This document shows positions 16,808-25,670 of a stretch of 40,345 nt of DNA, piece by piece; positions within the stretch are counted from its first letter, which is position 1, and each line of letters begins with the position of its first letter. Under the pieces are notes generated by a model that was not told the DNA's origin, ran no database searches, and was given only the letters and a program-made list of their open reading frames with translations. The stretch lies in NCBI GenBank assembly GCA_015206945.1, contig JADEXV010000042.1, forward strand, positions 1-40,345. Reading direction: 5' to 3'. The translations under genes and the position numbers were made by a program. The stretch comes from Nostocales cyanobacterium LEGE 12452. Its GTDB lineage: Bacteria; Cyanobacteriota; Cyanobacteriia; Cyanobacteriales; Nostocaceae.

Positions 16808-17980
16808 CTAATTAACCGCCGGTTGTTGAGTATTCAAAGCTTGTAGCGCATCCCGCACTCGTTGATTGCGAATTTCACCTGCGTGGGTAACGCAAGCTGC
16901 ATCAATGATGTCGTCGCTAAAGTCCACCTGCAAAGCTTTGTCTTTAATTAGCAATTGCATCAACGATGTTACGTTCTTGGCATACAATTGGCTGGCGTGA
17001 ATTGGCATCGATGACGGGAGATTGATGGGGCCGATAATTGTCACGCCGTTCCACACAATATCTTTACCTGGTTCTGTGCAGGCGCAGTTACCACCCTGAT
17101 CGGCAGCCAAATCTACAATTACTGAACCGGGTTTCATTTGTGCCACCATTTCTTCTGTAACCAGCCGTGGTGCTTGTCTCCCAGGAACTTGGGCGGTGGT
17201 AATTACCACATCAGAATTTTTGACGTGTTCGGCGACAACTTCTTGGGTACGTTGTTTGCTAGCCTCAGAAATTTCCTTGGCGTAACCGCCAGCAGCAACG
17301 GTTTCTTCGTCTAATTTAACTTCAACGAATTTTGCGCCTAAGCTTTGCACTTCTTCTTTGACGGCAGGACGAATATCAAAGGCTTCTACCACTGCTCCCA
17401 AACGTCTGGCGGTAGCGATCGCTTGCAATCCAGCGACTCCAGCGCCCATAATAAATACTTTCGCTGGAGCGATCGTACCTGCGGCAGTGGTTAACATCGG
17501 GAAGTATTTCGGTAATGCCGCTGCCGCAATTAATACTGCTTTGTAACCTGCTAATGAAGCTTGCGAGGACAAAGCATCCATACTTTGCGCTCTGGTGGTA
17601 CGGGGGATCATCTCCATACTCAAAGCTGTGACTTTCCGATTTGCTAGTTGCTGCGCTACAACAGGATTTCCCAAAGGATTGAGGAAACTGACTAAAACAG
17701 CCCCTTCCTTTAACAAATCAATTTCTGAACGTCCATCTTCTCGTTCTTGCGGTGGACTGACTTTCAGCAGAATATCTGTTTCACCCCATAATTTGGCAGT
17801 ATCGCTGATTATTATGGCTCCTGCTGCTTCATAGTCAGGATCGCTAAAAAAAGATCGCTCTCCTGCACCTGCTTCTACCCACACTTCCAAGCCTTGTTTT
17901 ACCAATCGGGCAACTGTGTCAGGAATTAATGCCACACGACGTTCACAAACCTCAATTTCTTTAGCAACTGCTATTCTCAT
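16808..17980 (-). CDS. pntA1: NAD(P) transhydrogenase alpha subunit, NAD-binding part
   Basis: 390 residues from the ATG at 17980 (MRIAVAKEIEVCERRVALIP), which has AGGAGA about five bases upstream. A longer frame to 18073 lacks family support. It is domain I of the transhydrogenase, related to alanine dehydrogenase, with the Rossmann motif GAGVAGLQAIATARRLGA and the conserved DLAADQGGNC and ETD/SQASLAGYKAV segments. It binds NAD(H) and passes hydride to NADP+ on PntB. It heads the pntA1-pntA2-pntB operon. A repeat-bearing gap separates it from pntA2. Confidence 0.96.
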   Translation of the reverse strand: MRIAVAKEIEVCERRVALIPDTVARLVKQGLEVWVEAGAGERSFFSDPDYEAAGAIIISDTAKLWGETDILLKVSPPQEREDGRSEIDLLKEGAVLVSFLNPLGNPVVAQQLANRKVTALSMEMIPRTTRAQSMDALSSQASLAGYKAVLIAAAALPKYFPMLTTAAGTIAPAKVFIMGAGVAGLQAIATARRLGAVVEAFDIRPAVKEEVQSLGAKFVEVKLDEETVAAGGYAKEISEASKQRTQEVVAEHVKNSDVVITTAQVPGRQAPRLVTEEMVAQMKPGSVIVDLAADQGGNCACTEPGKDIVWNGVTIIGPINLPSSMPIHASQLYAKNVTSLMQLLIKDKALQVDFSDDIIDAACVTHAGEIRNQRVRDALQALNTQQPAVN

Positions 17981-18746
17981 GAAATCTCCTGAAGATAAAT
18001 ACTTAATCTCTGCCAAGTAAGCGATTGTCCAGATGATAGATGTCCCGCACTCATAGTACTTAGGCAGGAACATCAGCCATGAATTTTACTTGTAGATTGA
18101 ACCTTGAATCTTTCCTCTCCCACTCTTAGCTCTCCAGGCAAAGCCTCACTTTGCCGCTCGCAGATGTCATATTTTCAGATAGTTGCAAACAGGGTTACGT
18201 ATTGCACATCCTAAATTGATTCCCAAATTTTGCATCTTTATCTTTAGCTTGTTTTCGGGATTGAAAAATTTTGGTATTCCTTTCTTATAGAGTAATATTG
18301 ACCGAATTTTGAAAGCTTGATAATTTCCCAATCAAATTTTAATGATTACGACTTCGATTCCAATCCAACTTATTTTAATCAATTTAGCCCAACTTAACTG
18401 GCGATCGCTGATGACATGGATCAATTTTTATAACAAAATTCTCAAATTTAGATACACTTGTACATATTTGGAAACACAATCCAACCCCTAACTGTGTTTA
18501 TATCTAGTTCAAATTTGACCAACTTAGTAATCAAATCAGGGCTATGTAAGGGGAATGAAGTAAATTTAATATGCGTTTATTTTAACACTAAGTAATTTTA
18601 CTGTTGCATAAAATTATGATAGGATGGCACTTTTTTTGGAAATTAAACGTCCATTGTCAGGAAGCCAGTAGTAAAGTTTAGTAAAGAATACTAACACACA
18701 GTTATTTTAGATAAGAGATTTATATTTTGGTAGAGGAAGCCTAATT
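17981..18746. other. Divergent intergenic region between pntA1 and the DUF2808 gene
   Basis: About 770 AT-rich bases that must carry the pnt promoter (minus) and the promoter of the DUF2808 gene (plus). A small ggcaaag/ctttgcc stem lies at 18137-18155. No ORF or RNA gene was recognised. Confidence 0.6.
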
Positions 18747-19253
18747 ATGCGACGTTTACTTTCTGCATTAGCCGTGACTACCGTTTTGGTTACTGGATTT
18801 CCAGCCCTGACTTGGGCACAAAATGGATTTACGCTCTTTAGCGGCATCAAAAGGGAAAATGAACTGCCCTTTAGATTAGATTTTGGTGGACAAGCTAATG
18901 GTTGGGATCGATACATATTGAAGATTCCAGCCAAAAGAATGAAATTGGCAGTTGGTCAATTTGCCATAACCTACCCTGATTATTACAAAGGAACTTTTGA
19001 CCAGAAAAAAATTGAAGTCCGAGTCCAAGGCAAAGCAGTTCCGCTTTCTGAGGTGAAGTGGGACAAAGAAGGTAAACTGATTAATATTTTTCCCCAAGAG
19101 CCGGTGCCAGCAGGTAGCGCAGTTGAGTTAGTGTTATCTAACGTGAAAAACCCATCCTTCGGCGGAGTTTATTATTTCAACTGTCAAGTTCTCTCCCCTG
19201 GTGATGTGCCGCTATTGCGTCCCGTGGGAACATGGATTTTGAGCATTAATTAA
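18747..19253 (+). CDS. Exported DUF2808 protein
   Basis: 168 residues with a clear signal peptide (about 1-25, ending TWAQ). The mature domain matches the cyanobacterial DUF2808 pattern (RENELPFRLDFGG, ILKIPAKRMKLAVGQFAITYPDYYKGTFD, NIFPQEPVPAGSAVELVLSN, GTWILSI). The molecular function of DUF2808 is not known; a beta-rich periplasmic or envelope protein is likely. It stands directly upstream of rpmH-rnpA on the same strand, a gene order seen in cyanobacteria. Confidence 0.88.
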   Translation: MRRLLSALAVTTVLVTGFPALTWAQNGFTLFSGIKRENELPFRLDFGGQANGWDRYILKIPAKRMKLAVGQFAITYPDYYKGTFDQKKIEVRVQGKAVPLSEVKWDKEGKLINIFPQEPVPAGSAVELVLSNVKNPSFGGVYYFNCQVLSPGDVPLLRPVGTWILSIN

Positions 19254-19322
19254 GAATAGGGAGTAGGGATATAACCAATCGGCGATTCCCAATTCCCTAA
19301 CAAAGTGATAAAATTAGAGATT

Positions 19323-19343
19323 GTGAGTTTTTATAAAAATCAC
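19323..19343 (+). promoter_or_regulatory. Short leader hairpin before rpmH
   Basis: GTGAGTTTTT and AAAAATCAC can pair with one bulged base, ending nine bases before the AGGAG of rpmH. It may influence rpmH translation, but it is a small AT-rich stem. Confidence 0.3.
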
Positions 19344-19359
19344 CTAAGAGGAGAAGAGT

Positions 19360-19494
19360 ATGAAAAGAACACTGGGCGGTACTAGCCGTAAGAGAAAAAG
19401 AACTTCTGGTTTTCGCGCCAGGATGCGGACACCAGACGGCAGAAACGTGATTAGCGCCAGAAGAAAAAAAGGCCGTCACCGTCTGGCTGTTTAG
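19360..19494 (+). CDS. rpmH: 50S ribosomal protein L34
   Basis: 44 residues ([20 protein letters not shown]...[10 protein letters not shown]), very basic, matching L34 throughout with the conserved [13 protein letters not shown]34 binds 23S rRNA in the large subunit. A strong ribosome site (AGAGGAG) precedes the ATG. rnpA follows 25 bases later, the classical rpmH-rnpA operon. Confidence 0.97.
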   Translation: MKRTLGGTSRKRKRTSGFRARMRTPDGRNVISARRKKGRHRLAV

Positions 19495-19519
19495 GGCATA
19501 TCAAGCTAAAAGAGCATCT

Positions 19520-19942
19520 GTGGCTTTGCCCAAAACAAATCGGCTAAAATCCCGAAAGGATTTCCAGGCAGTTTTCCGAGAAGGAATTCGGCGTCATGGC
19601 TCTTATTTAACATTGAGAGCCTTAAAGCCCTTGTTTTCAATAAAACCTTCTTTGGACACTGCCACCCAGACTACACGAGCAATTGACTCAAAGCTCCTTG
19701 CCAGCACGCAGATTGGTATTTCAATTAGCACGAAAGTCAGCAAAAGGGCAGTGGTTCGCAACCGAATCAAACGGCAAATTACTTCTGCTTTATACAACTT
19801 GCTGCCAAAATTATCACCAGGATGGCGGCTAGTATTTATTGTCAAACCCACAGCAGCAGAATCTAAGTGCGTAAGCCCACAATTTCTGCAAGAATTAGAG
19901 CAGTTGTTGGCACAAGCTGAGGTGTTCGATGGGAATTCGTGA
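19520..19942 (+). CDS. rnpA: Ribonuclease P protein component
   Basis: 140 residues from GTG. Contains the start MALPKTNRLKSRKDFQAVFR and the RNR motif region KVSKRAVVRNRIKRQITSAL, the RNA-contacting helix. It assists the RNase P RNA in removing tRNA 5' leaders. An insertion in the middle (about 38-58, SIKPSLDTATQTTRAIDSKL) makes it slightly longer than the bacterial norm of about 115-120. It overlaps the following gene by 14 bases. Confidence 0.95.
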   Translation: MALPKTNRLKSRKDFQAVFREGIRRHGSYLTLRALKPLFSIKPSLDTATQTTRAIDSKLLASTQIGISISTKVSKRAVVRNRIKRQITSALYNLLPKLSPGWRLVFIVKPTAAESKCVSPQFLQELEQLLAQAEVFDGNS

Positions 19943-20321
19943 AGATGTTTATTATGAAGGTGGGCCCCATATTGGGGATTTAATTGTCAACCTGCTGATT
20001 GGGCTAACCATTGTCGGGATACCATTAACAGTCGGGGCAATTGTCAGGGCATTGTGGCTGCGTTTCCGCATCACCGATCGCCGAATTACTGTGATTGGAG
20101 GTTGGCAGGGACGCGATCGCACTGACGTAATTTACTCAGAAATTGTCAAAATCGTCAAAGTTCCCCGTGGCATTGGCTTCTGGGGAGATATGGCGATCAC
20201 TCTAAAAAACGGCAGTCGTCTGGAATTGCGTGCAATTCCCAATTTTCGCGAAGTCTATGACTACATAAACGAAAGAATTGCTGCTAAAAATCCCGAATTT
20301 AGCGCTCCTGCTAACAAGTAA
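19929..20321 (+). CDS. PH-domain membrane protein between rnpA and yidC
   Basis: 130 residues. An N-terminal hydrophobic stretch (about 17-47) is followed by a bacterial PH-like domain (FRITDRRITVIGGWQGRDRT, EIVKIVKVPRG, DMAITLKNGSRLELRAIPNF). Its place between rnpA and yidC is conserved in cyanobacteria, which suggests a link to membrane protein insertion, but the function is unknown. It overlaps rnpA by 14 bases, so the two are co-transcribed. Confidence 0.85.
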   Translation: MGIREDVYYEGGPHIGDLIVNLLIGLTIVGIPLTVGAIVRALWLRFRITDRRITVIGGWQGRDRTDVIYSEIVKIVKVPRGIGFWGDMAITLKNGSRLELRAIPNFREVYDYINERIAAKNPEFSAPANK

Positions 20322-20493
20322 TGGCAGTAGAGGGAGCAGGGAAAGTAGGGGGAGCAAGGGAGAAGAATTAATAAGCAATGCCCCATGCCCCATTTATAAT
20401 GTGCGGCTATCCGTAGCGAAAGATAGTCGCCGACAAATCATGATTTAGATAAATTAGATTCAGTTTACAGTACCTCAGGTTGAATTCAGAATA

Positions 20494-21645
20494 ATGGATT
20501 TTGGTATCGGCTTTCTCTCGAACAACGTGATGCTGCCAATCATAGATTTCTTCTATGGTATTGTGCCTAGCTACGGATTAGCGATCGTTGCTTTGACCCT
20601 GATAGTCCGCTTCGCGCTCTATCCCCTGAGTGCTGGCTCAATTCGCAATATGCGGAAAATGCGAATTGTACAACCTCTGATGCAGAAGCGGATGGCAGAA
20701 ATCAAAGAGCGCTATAAAGATGAACCGCAAAAGCAGCAAGAGGAAATGGTCAATGTCCAAAAAGAATTTGGCAACCCTTTGGCAGGCTGTTTTCCATTAC
20801 TAGTGCAAATGCCAGTTTTATTAGCGCTGTTTGCCACTTTGCGGGGTTCGCCTTTTGCAAGTGCGAACTACAGCGTTAACCTACAAATTCTTCCCGCAGA
20901 ACAAATCGAACAAATTCAACCACAAGCTTTTGCTACTGCTCCTCAAAATATTTACGTTGCAGATGGAGAACACGTTAAAGTAGCTGCCATTATTCCCAGC
21001 GGAAATAAATTAGCGGTGGGAGAACAAACCAAGATACAGTATCAGACTGTTGAAGGTAAACCATTTCAGGTACTCTTAGCAGAACACCCAGAAAATAAGC
21101 TGATTCCTGATTGGAAAATTACCAAGGGTGAAGATAGGATAAAAATTGATGCCGAGGGCAATGTAGAAGCCTTGCAACCAGGAGAAGTTACTATTCAAGG
21201 AACAATTCCTGGACTAGCAGCAGAAAAAGGCTTTCTATTTATTGATGCTTTAGGCAGGGTTGGCGCACAAGATCCAGATGGCACAATCCACTGGGATATC
21301 GTCGCCATGATTGTCTTCTTTGGGATCAGCCTTTATGTTAGCCAAATGCTTTCCGGGCAAAATTCCAGTGGTGGCAATCCGCAGCAGGATACAGTTAACA
21401 AAATCACCCCCGTCATCTTTTCTGGGATGTTCTTGTTCTTTCCCCTACCAGCTGGGGTGCTGATGTATATGGTGATTGGTAATATTTTCCAAACCGCCCA
21501 AACTTATCTTCTCTCCCGCGAACCTCTACCAGAAGAACTGCAAAAAATCGTAGAAACCCAGGAGAAAGAAGCAGCAGTTACAGAGCAAAAAGCATTACCG
21601 TTTGAACCAAAAAGTCCTAAGAAAAAGGCAACAGGGGGATCATGA
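20494..21645 (+). CDS. yidC: YidC/Oxa1/Alb3 membrane protein insertase
   Basis: 383 residues. The insertase core has TM1 (about 17-40, with R45 region [18 protein letters not shown] as the cytoplasmic hairpin), a second helix (about 98-115, [17 protein letters not shown]) and C-terminal helices (about 266-286 and 305-340, with [20 protein letters not shown]). It inserts membrane proteins alone or with SecYEG, including thylakoid proteins. The extracytoplasmic loop between helices 2 and 3 (about 120-260) is large and includes a segment that resembles a Big2 Ig-like repeat ([20 protein letters not shown]). The C-terminus is basic. It overlaps khpB by four bases. Confidence 0.95.
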   Translation: MDFGIGFLSNNVMLPIIDFFYGIVPSYGLAIVALTLIVRFALYPLSAGSIRNMRKMRIVQPLMQKRMAEIKERYKDEPQKQQEEMVNVQKEFGNPLAGCFPLLVQMPVLLALFATLRGSPFASANYSVNLQILPAEQIEQIQPQAFATAPQNIYVADGEHVKVAAIIPSGNKLAVGEQTKIQYQTVEGKPFQVLLAEHPENKLIPDWKITKGEDRIKIDAEGNVEALQPGEVTIQGTIPGLAAEKGFLFIDALGRVGAQDPDGTIHWDIVAMIVFFGISLYVSQMLSGQNSSGGNPQQDTVNKITPVIFSGMFLFFPLPAGVLMYMVIGNIFQTAQTYLLSREPLPEELQKIVETQEKEAAVTEQKALPFEPKSPKKKATGGS

Positions 21646-22169
21646 GCGACATTCCGATGCAGCGAGGTCAGCAGTGGTTAAAAACCCTGCTGGAACTCAC
21701 TGGAATACCTGCTGAGATTCAGGGTCATTTAGAAACTGCCCAATCTCAAGACGGCGATTCTCCAGAACCAGATAACTACTGGTTGACTATTGACCAAACC
21801 AATTTGACATCAGAACAAATTCAGGTGTTAATTGGTGCTGATGGTTCTGTGTTAGATGCAATTCAGTATCTCGCAAATTCAGTTCTAAACCTTAGCCAAC
21901 CCCCGGAAGAACAAGCCTCTTACACCATTGAGTTAAATGGCTACCGGGTCAAAAGAGAAGCCGAAATTCGTGCATTAGCAGAAGCAGCAGCCGATGAAGT
22001 GCGCTTTTCTGGTAGAGAAGTGGAAATCAAATCTCTTAGTTCTGCTGAACGGCGGCAAGTTCATACCTTCTTGAAGGAATTTGGAGATTTAGAAACCTTC
22101 AGTCGCGGTAAAGAGCCACATCGTCATCTGGTTGTCTGTCCAGCTTCGTTGGAAGGAGTTAGGAGTTAG
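21642..22169 (+). CDS. khpB: KhpB/Jag RNA-binding protein (KH + R3H)
   Basis: 175 residues. A KH-like part with an I-G-A-D-G-S-V loop ([20 protein letters not shown]) is followed by an R3H domain ([44 protein letters not shown]). No Jag-N domain. It binds RNA and usually partners KhpA. The ATG overlaps the yidC stop by four bases. The last residues GVRS and the stop codon are encoded by a heptanucleotide tandem repeat. Confidence 0.93.
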   Translation: MSDIPMQRGQQWLKTLLELTGIPAEIQGHLETAQSQDGDSPEPDNYWLTIDQTNLTSEQIQVLIGADGSVLDAIQYLANSVLNLSQPPEEQASYTIELNGYRVKREAEIRALAEAAADEVRFSGREVEIKSLSSAERRQVHTFLKEFGDLETFSRGKEPHRHLVVCPASLEGVRS

Positions 22170-22196
22170 GAGTTAGGAGTTATGAGTTTGGAGTTA
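22154..22196 (+). repeat. Heptanucleotide tandem repeat (STRR)
   Basis: Four aggagtt units followed by two diverged ones (atgagttt, ggagtta). It begins inside the end of khpB and supplies its stop codon. This type of short tandem repeat is typical of heterocystous cyanobacteria. Confidence 0.85.
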
Positions 22197-22323
22197 ATTG
22201 AAAACTCATAACCATATATAATTTCAGAATTTCTCTTGTTTTTAAGGGATAAAATAAAAATTCAATATCAGTATAGTTACTGGTAATCAAGATAAATTTT
22301 AGTGAGGATGTCTCACAAATCCT

Positions 22324-22851
22324 ATGGACGCAATTTATATTCCGCAGCTAACTCAAGCCCCGGAGCGGACAGAGGAAGTTCAGGTTAATGAATTTCTGCC
22401 TGGTCTGGAAACTTTGACACCAGTTCGCGGCTACGTGCGCGTACAGCATCATGGTAATTACTTACAAGTATCTAGTCAGGCAGAAGCAATTATTACTTGT
22501 ACCTGCAACCGCTGTTTGCAGCAATACAATCGCCGTTTAGGGCTTGATACGAAAGAAATCATCTGGTTAGACGAAACGGCAAATCAGGCAAATGACTTGC
22601 CCTTAGAAAGGGAAGTAGTTATGGAAGAGTTGCTGGAAAGCTTACCACCCGATGGTTATTTTTATCCCAACGAATGGCTGTATGAGCAGATGTGGTTGGC
22701 AGTACCACAACGGCAACTGTGCGATCGCAATTGTCCAGGTATTCCTGTAAGTAGTACAGTTGATAGTCCTGATACTTCTGATAGTCGTGAAACTCCAGTT
22801 GATAACCGTTGGGCTTCTCTGGAAGCACTGAAAAAACAACTTCCGGGATAG
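22324..22851 (+). CDS. yceD: YceD/DUF177 family protein
   Basis: 175 residues. Central RGYVRVQHHGNYLQVSSQAE and two Cys pairs (CTCNRC at about 59-64 and CDRNCPG near 133-139) define the DUF177/YceD family, linked in other bacteria to 23S rRNA accumulation. Usually rpmF (L32) follows; here the next gene is ycf46. It continues the rpmH-rnpA-yidC-khpB gene set, after a 150-base gap. Confidence 0.88.
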   Translation: MDAIYIPQLTQAPERTEEVQVNEFLPGLETLTPVRGYVRVQHHGNYLQVSSQAEAIITCTCNRCLQQYNRRLGLDTKEIIWLDETANQANDLPLEREVVMEELLESLPPDGYFYPNEWLYEQMWLAVPQRQLCDRNCPGIPVSSTVDSPDTSDSRETPVDNRWASLEALKKQLPG

Positions 22852-22897
22852 TAACGAATCTAGTACTTTACTCAGTTAATTTATGAGATTTATATAG

Positions 22898-22930
22898 AAC
22901 CCGATTTCTTGAAGAAGTCGGGTTTCTAGT
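22898..22930 (+). terminator. Terminator-like hairpin after yceD
   Basis: AACCCGATTTCTT pairs with AAGAAGTCGGGTT at 12 of 13 positions with a one-base loop, followed by TCTAGTTT. It lies about 47 bases past the yceD stop. Confidence 0.65.
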
Positions 22931-23027
22931 TTACAGCTATTTTCAGGTAAATAGACCACGTGATAGGGGCGCAAGGCCTTGTACCCCTATGACAGATGTG
23001 GTTCAAATACATGATTTTTGCTGTAAA
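22930..23027. repeat. Palindromic MITE-like element
   Basis: The whole stretch is an imperfect inverted repeat. tttacagc...gaccacgtgatagggg at the left pairs with cccctatgacagatgtggttc...gctgtaaa at the right, centred on gcgcaaggccttgtac. The right arm recurs at 34983-35030. Confidence 0.65.
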
Positions 23028-23167
23028 AGAGCGATCGCCTTTAAAAAATATCTCACATAGAGCGATCGCACTGGCAACCGCGATGAACTGGTAGATGTTG
23101 GTTTTTTAGTTGTTAGAGGCGATACAAACCTGAACAATGAGAGAAGAACTAATAACGATAGCCAAAT

Positions 23168-24679
23168 ATGAACTTCCGTGAAGAGTTTAAACTGCTACTA
23201 CGTGCCCGCTACCCTTTGATTTATATTCCTACATACGAGGAAGAACGGGTAGAAGCAGCTATCCGGGAAGAAGCAACCAACCAGGGTAATCGCCCAGTCT
23301 ATACTTGGGATTTTGTCGATGGCTACCAAGGCAACCCCAATGATGTTGGGTTTGGGCGACGTAACCCGTTGCAAGCTTTAGAATTTATCGAAAAATTACC
23401 AGCTTCCGCACCTGCGGTATTGATTCTACGAGATTATCATCGCTTTTTAGATGATGTAGCGATCGCTCGGAAACTTCGCAACTTGTCTAGACTTCTCAAG
23501 TCGCAACCAAAAAATATTGTCCTACTGTCACCACGCATCGCCATTCCTGACGACTTAACGGAAGTGCTGACAGTCGTCGAGTTTCCCTTACCCGCCGCCC
23601 CAGAAATTAAAACTGAGGTAGAACGCTTACTACAAAGTACTGGTAACTCCCTTTCTGGCAAAGTTTTAGATGACTTGGTGCGCTCTTGTCAAGGGCTTTC
23701 AATGGAACGGATTCGCCGGGTTTTGGCAAAAGCGATCGCTACCCACGGAGAATTGCGACCAGAAGACGTGGATCTGGTTTTGGAAGAAAAGCGCCAAACT
23801 ATCCGCCAAACCCAAATCTTGGACTTCTACCCCGCCACTGAGCAAATTTCTGATATTGGCGGACTGGATAACTTGAAAGACTGGTTGATTCGGCGGGGAG
23901 GCTCATTTACAGATCGAGCGCGACAGTACGGATTACCGCACCCCCGTGGTTTAATGTTGGTGGGTATTCAGGGAACTGGTAAATCGTTAACGGCAAAAGC
24001 GATCGCTCATCACTGGCATTTACCCCTGCTACGTTTGGATGTGGGAAGGTTATTTGGTGGTTTGGTAGGTGAATCAGAATCTCGGACTCGCCAAATGATC
24101 CAAGTAGCTGAAGCCCTCGCTCCCTGTATTTTATGGATTGATGAAATAGATAAAGCCTTTGCCGGACTTGGTAGCAAAGGTGATGCCGGAACAGCCAGCC
24201 GGGTATTTGGCACTTTTATTACCTGGCTAGCCGAAAAAAGCTCACCTGTGTTTGTCGTCGCCACCGCCAACGACATCCAAGCCTTACCGCCGGAAATGCT
24301 CCGCAAGGGGCGATTTGATGAAATTTTCTTTGTGGGTTTGCCCACCCAAGAAGAGAGAAAAGCAATTTATGATGTTCATTTATCCCGACTGCGCCCCCAT
24401 AACTTGAAAAGTTATGACATCGACAGGCTAGCTTATGAAACCCCTGATTTTTCTGGGGCCGAGATTGAGCAAACTTTAATTGAAGCGATGCATATTGGAT
24501 TTAGCCAAAACCGCGACTTTGCTACCGACGACATTTTAGAAGCAGCTAGTCAGATCATACCCTTAGCACGAACTGCCGTAGAGCAAATTCAGCAACTTCA
24601 AGAATGGGCTGCTGCTGGGAGAGCGCGTTTAGCATCTAAACACAGTCCTTTGAGCGAACGCCTCCGGCGCACTACGTGA
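23168..24679 (+). CDS. ycf46: Ycf46-type AAA+ ATPase
   Basis: 503 residues matching the cyanobacterial/plastid Ycf46 family. The N-terminal domain ([20 protein letters not shown]) is family-specific. The AAA+ module has Walker A GIQGTGKS (about 265-272), Walker [12 protein letters not shown] (about 320-330), a sensor region [23 protein letters not shown] and a C-terminal helical lid. In Synechocystis the homologue has been linked to inorganic carbon utilisation. The start ATG is supported by conservation of the MNFREEF beginning. Confidence 0.93.
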   Translation: MNFREEFKLLLRARYPLIYIPTYEEERVEAAIREEATNQGNRPVYTWDFVDGYQGNPNDVGFGRRNPLQALEFIEKLPASAPAVLILRDYHRFLDDVAIARKLRNLSRLLKSQPKNIVLLSPRIAIPDDLTEVLTVVEFPLPAAPEIKTEVERLLQSTGNSLSGKVLDDLVRSCQGLSMERIRRVLAKAIATHGELRPEDVDLVLEEKRQTIRQTQILDFYPATEQISDIGGLDNLKDWLIRRGGSFTDRARQYGLPHPRGLMLVGIQGTGKSLTAKAIAHHWHLPLLRLDVGRLFGGLVGESESRTRQMIQVAEALAPCILWIDEIDKAFAGLGSKGDAGTASRVFGTFITWLAEKSSPVFVVATANDIQALPPEMLRKGRFDEIFFVGLPTQEERKAIYDVHLSRLRPHNLKSYDIDRLAYETPDFSGAEIEQTLIEAMHIGFSQNRDFATDDILEAASQIIPLARTAVEQIQQLQEWAAAGRARLASKHSPLSERLRRTT

Positions 24680-24692
24680 AGCAAAAATATAA

Positions 24693-24723
24693 TGTAGAGG
24701 CGTAGCACTTCTATGTCTCTACA
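24693..24723. terminator. Hairpin after ycf46
   Basis: tgtagaggcgta pairs with tatgtctctaca at 10 of 12 positions, 14 bases past the ycf46 stop and followed by AAAGGTTTT. Either a terminator or a dispersed hairpin repeat. Confidence 0.45.
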
Positions 24724-24967
24724 AAGGTTTTGGATAACGCATATTTAATTTCACCAGATGTCTATTCACCATAGCTACAATAATCAGTTAGTCAAAAGTC
24801 AATAGTTAATGATGAATTATTATGGACTATTGATTCTTATACTGATGGGTTACTTGTTTCTCTACTCGTAACCCTTGAGAGCTAGTTAAACAGCACTCTC
24901 CTCAATGGGGAAAATACGCATGACTGGCTCACCTTCACCCTTGACTCTTGATAATCAGGTTTTAATT

Positions 24968-25477
24968 ATGTTTTCTGGCTTAACAAAGTTTATACTGGGG
25001 TTCTTCTTAGCGATCGCTGTGCTAATAGGTGGCGGTGCTGCAATTGCACTCTATTTTATGAATCGTACCGGCATAGCCCCTGCCAAACCCATTTATTCCA
25101 ATGATAGTCCTTCGGTGAAAGCCCAAGCTCCTAAAAAAACTGAGCCTGGAGGAAGTAAGTCGGCTCTTACACCTGGGACACCTACTCAATCGTCTCCAAG
25201 CTCAACCTCTACTCCCACAGAATCACCAAAGGCTACCCCATCACCAAAACCATTACCATCGGGAGCTTACCGAGGGCGTGTTAGTTGGGCTGAAGGCTTG
25301 AGTTTGCGATCGCAACCAAATCAAGAAGCTGAAAAGATTGGTGGGGTTCCTTTTAATCAAAAAATTATTATTTTGTCAGAAAGTGAGGATAAAGCTTGGC
25401 AAAAGATCCGTTTGGAAGGTAGCGAACAAGAAGGTTGGGTGAAAGCAGGTAATACTGAAAAAGTTGATGAACAATAG
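24968..25477 (+). CDS. Membrane-anchored SH3-domain protein
   Basis: 169 residues from the ATG at 24968 (MFSGLTKFILGFFLAIAVLI); an upstream ATG at 24905 would add 21 poorly hydrophobic residues. One N-terminal transmembrane helix, then a Pro/Ser/Thr-rich linker (about 45-105), then a bacterial SH3 fold (GRVSWAEGLSLRSQPNQEAE, GWVKAGNTEKV). Such domains bind peptidoglycan or other ligands outside the membrane. It may act in cell envelope structure together with the next gene, a peptidoglycan-binding protein on the same strand. Confidence 0.8.
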   Translation: MFSGLTKFILGFFLAIAVLIGGGAAIALYFMNRTGIAPAKPIYSNDSPSVKAQAPKKTEPGGSKSALTPGTPTQSSPSSTSTPTESPKATPSPKPLPSGAYRGRVSWAEGLSLRSQPNQEAEKIGGVPFNQKIIILSESEDKAWQKIRLEGSEQEGWVKAGNTEKVDEQ

Positions 25478-25670
25478 GTATAGGGTATGGGGCATTAGGA
25501 GTGCTGAGTGCTGAGTTAGGAGTTTTGTTTACCCCCTTGTCCTTTTGTCCCCCTATCTCCCTCATCTCCCCACTCCCTAGGACATTTACTTGTAAAGAAT
25601 CATACGAAAAGTAGTTATTACACATAGTAAGTAGTATACTTTTTTATAGCCATTAACTCGAAAAAAGCAA

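Larger units (their letters stand above)
22852..23167. other. Intergenic region with hairpin and MITE-like palindrome
   Basis: About 316 bases before ycf46. It holds a terminator-like hairpin, a palindromic dispersed element and two HIP1 sites. No ORF. Confidence 0.6.

Noticed and set aside
17981..18073. N-terminal extension of PntA1
   Set aside because: The MRIAVAKEIE start with AGGAGA upstream is the family start.
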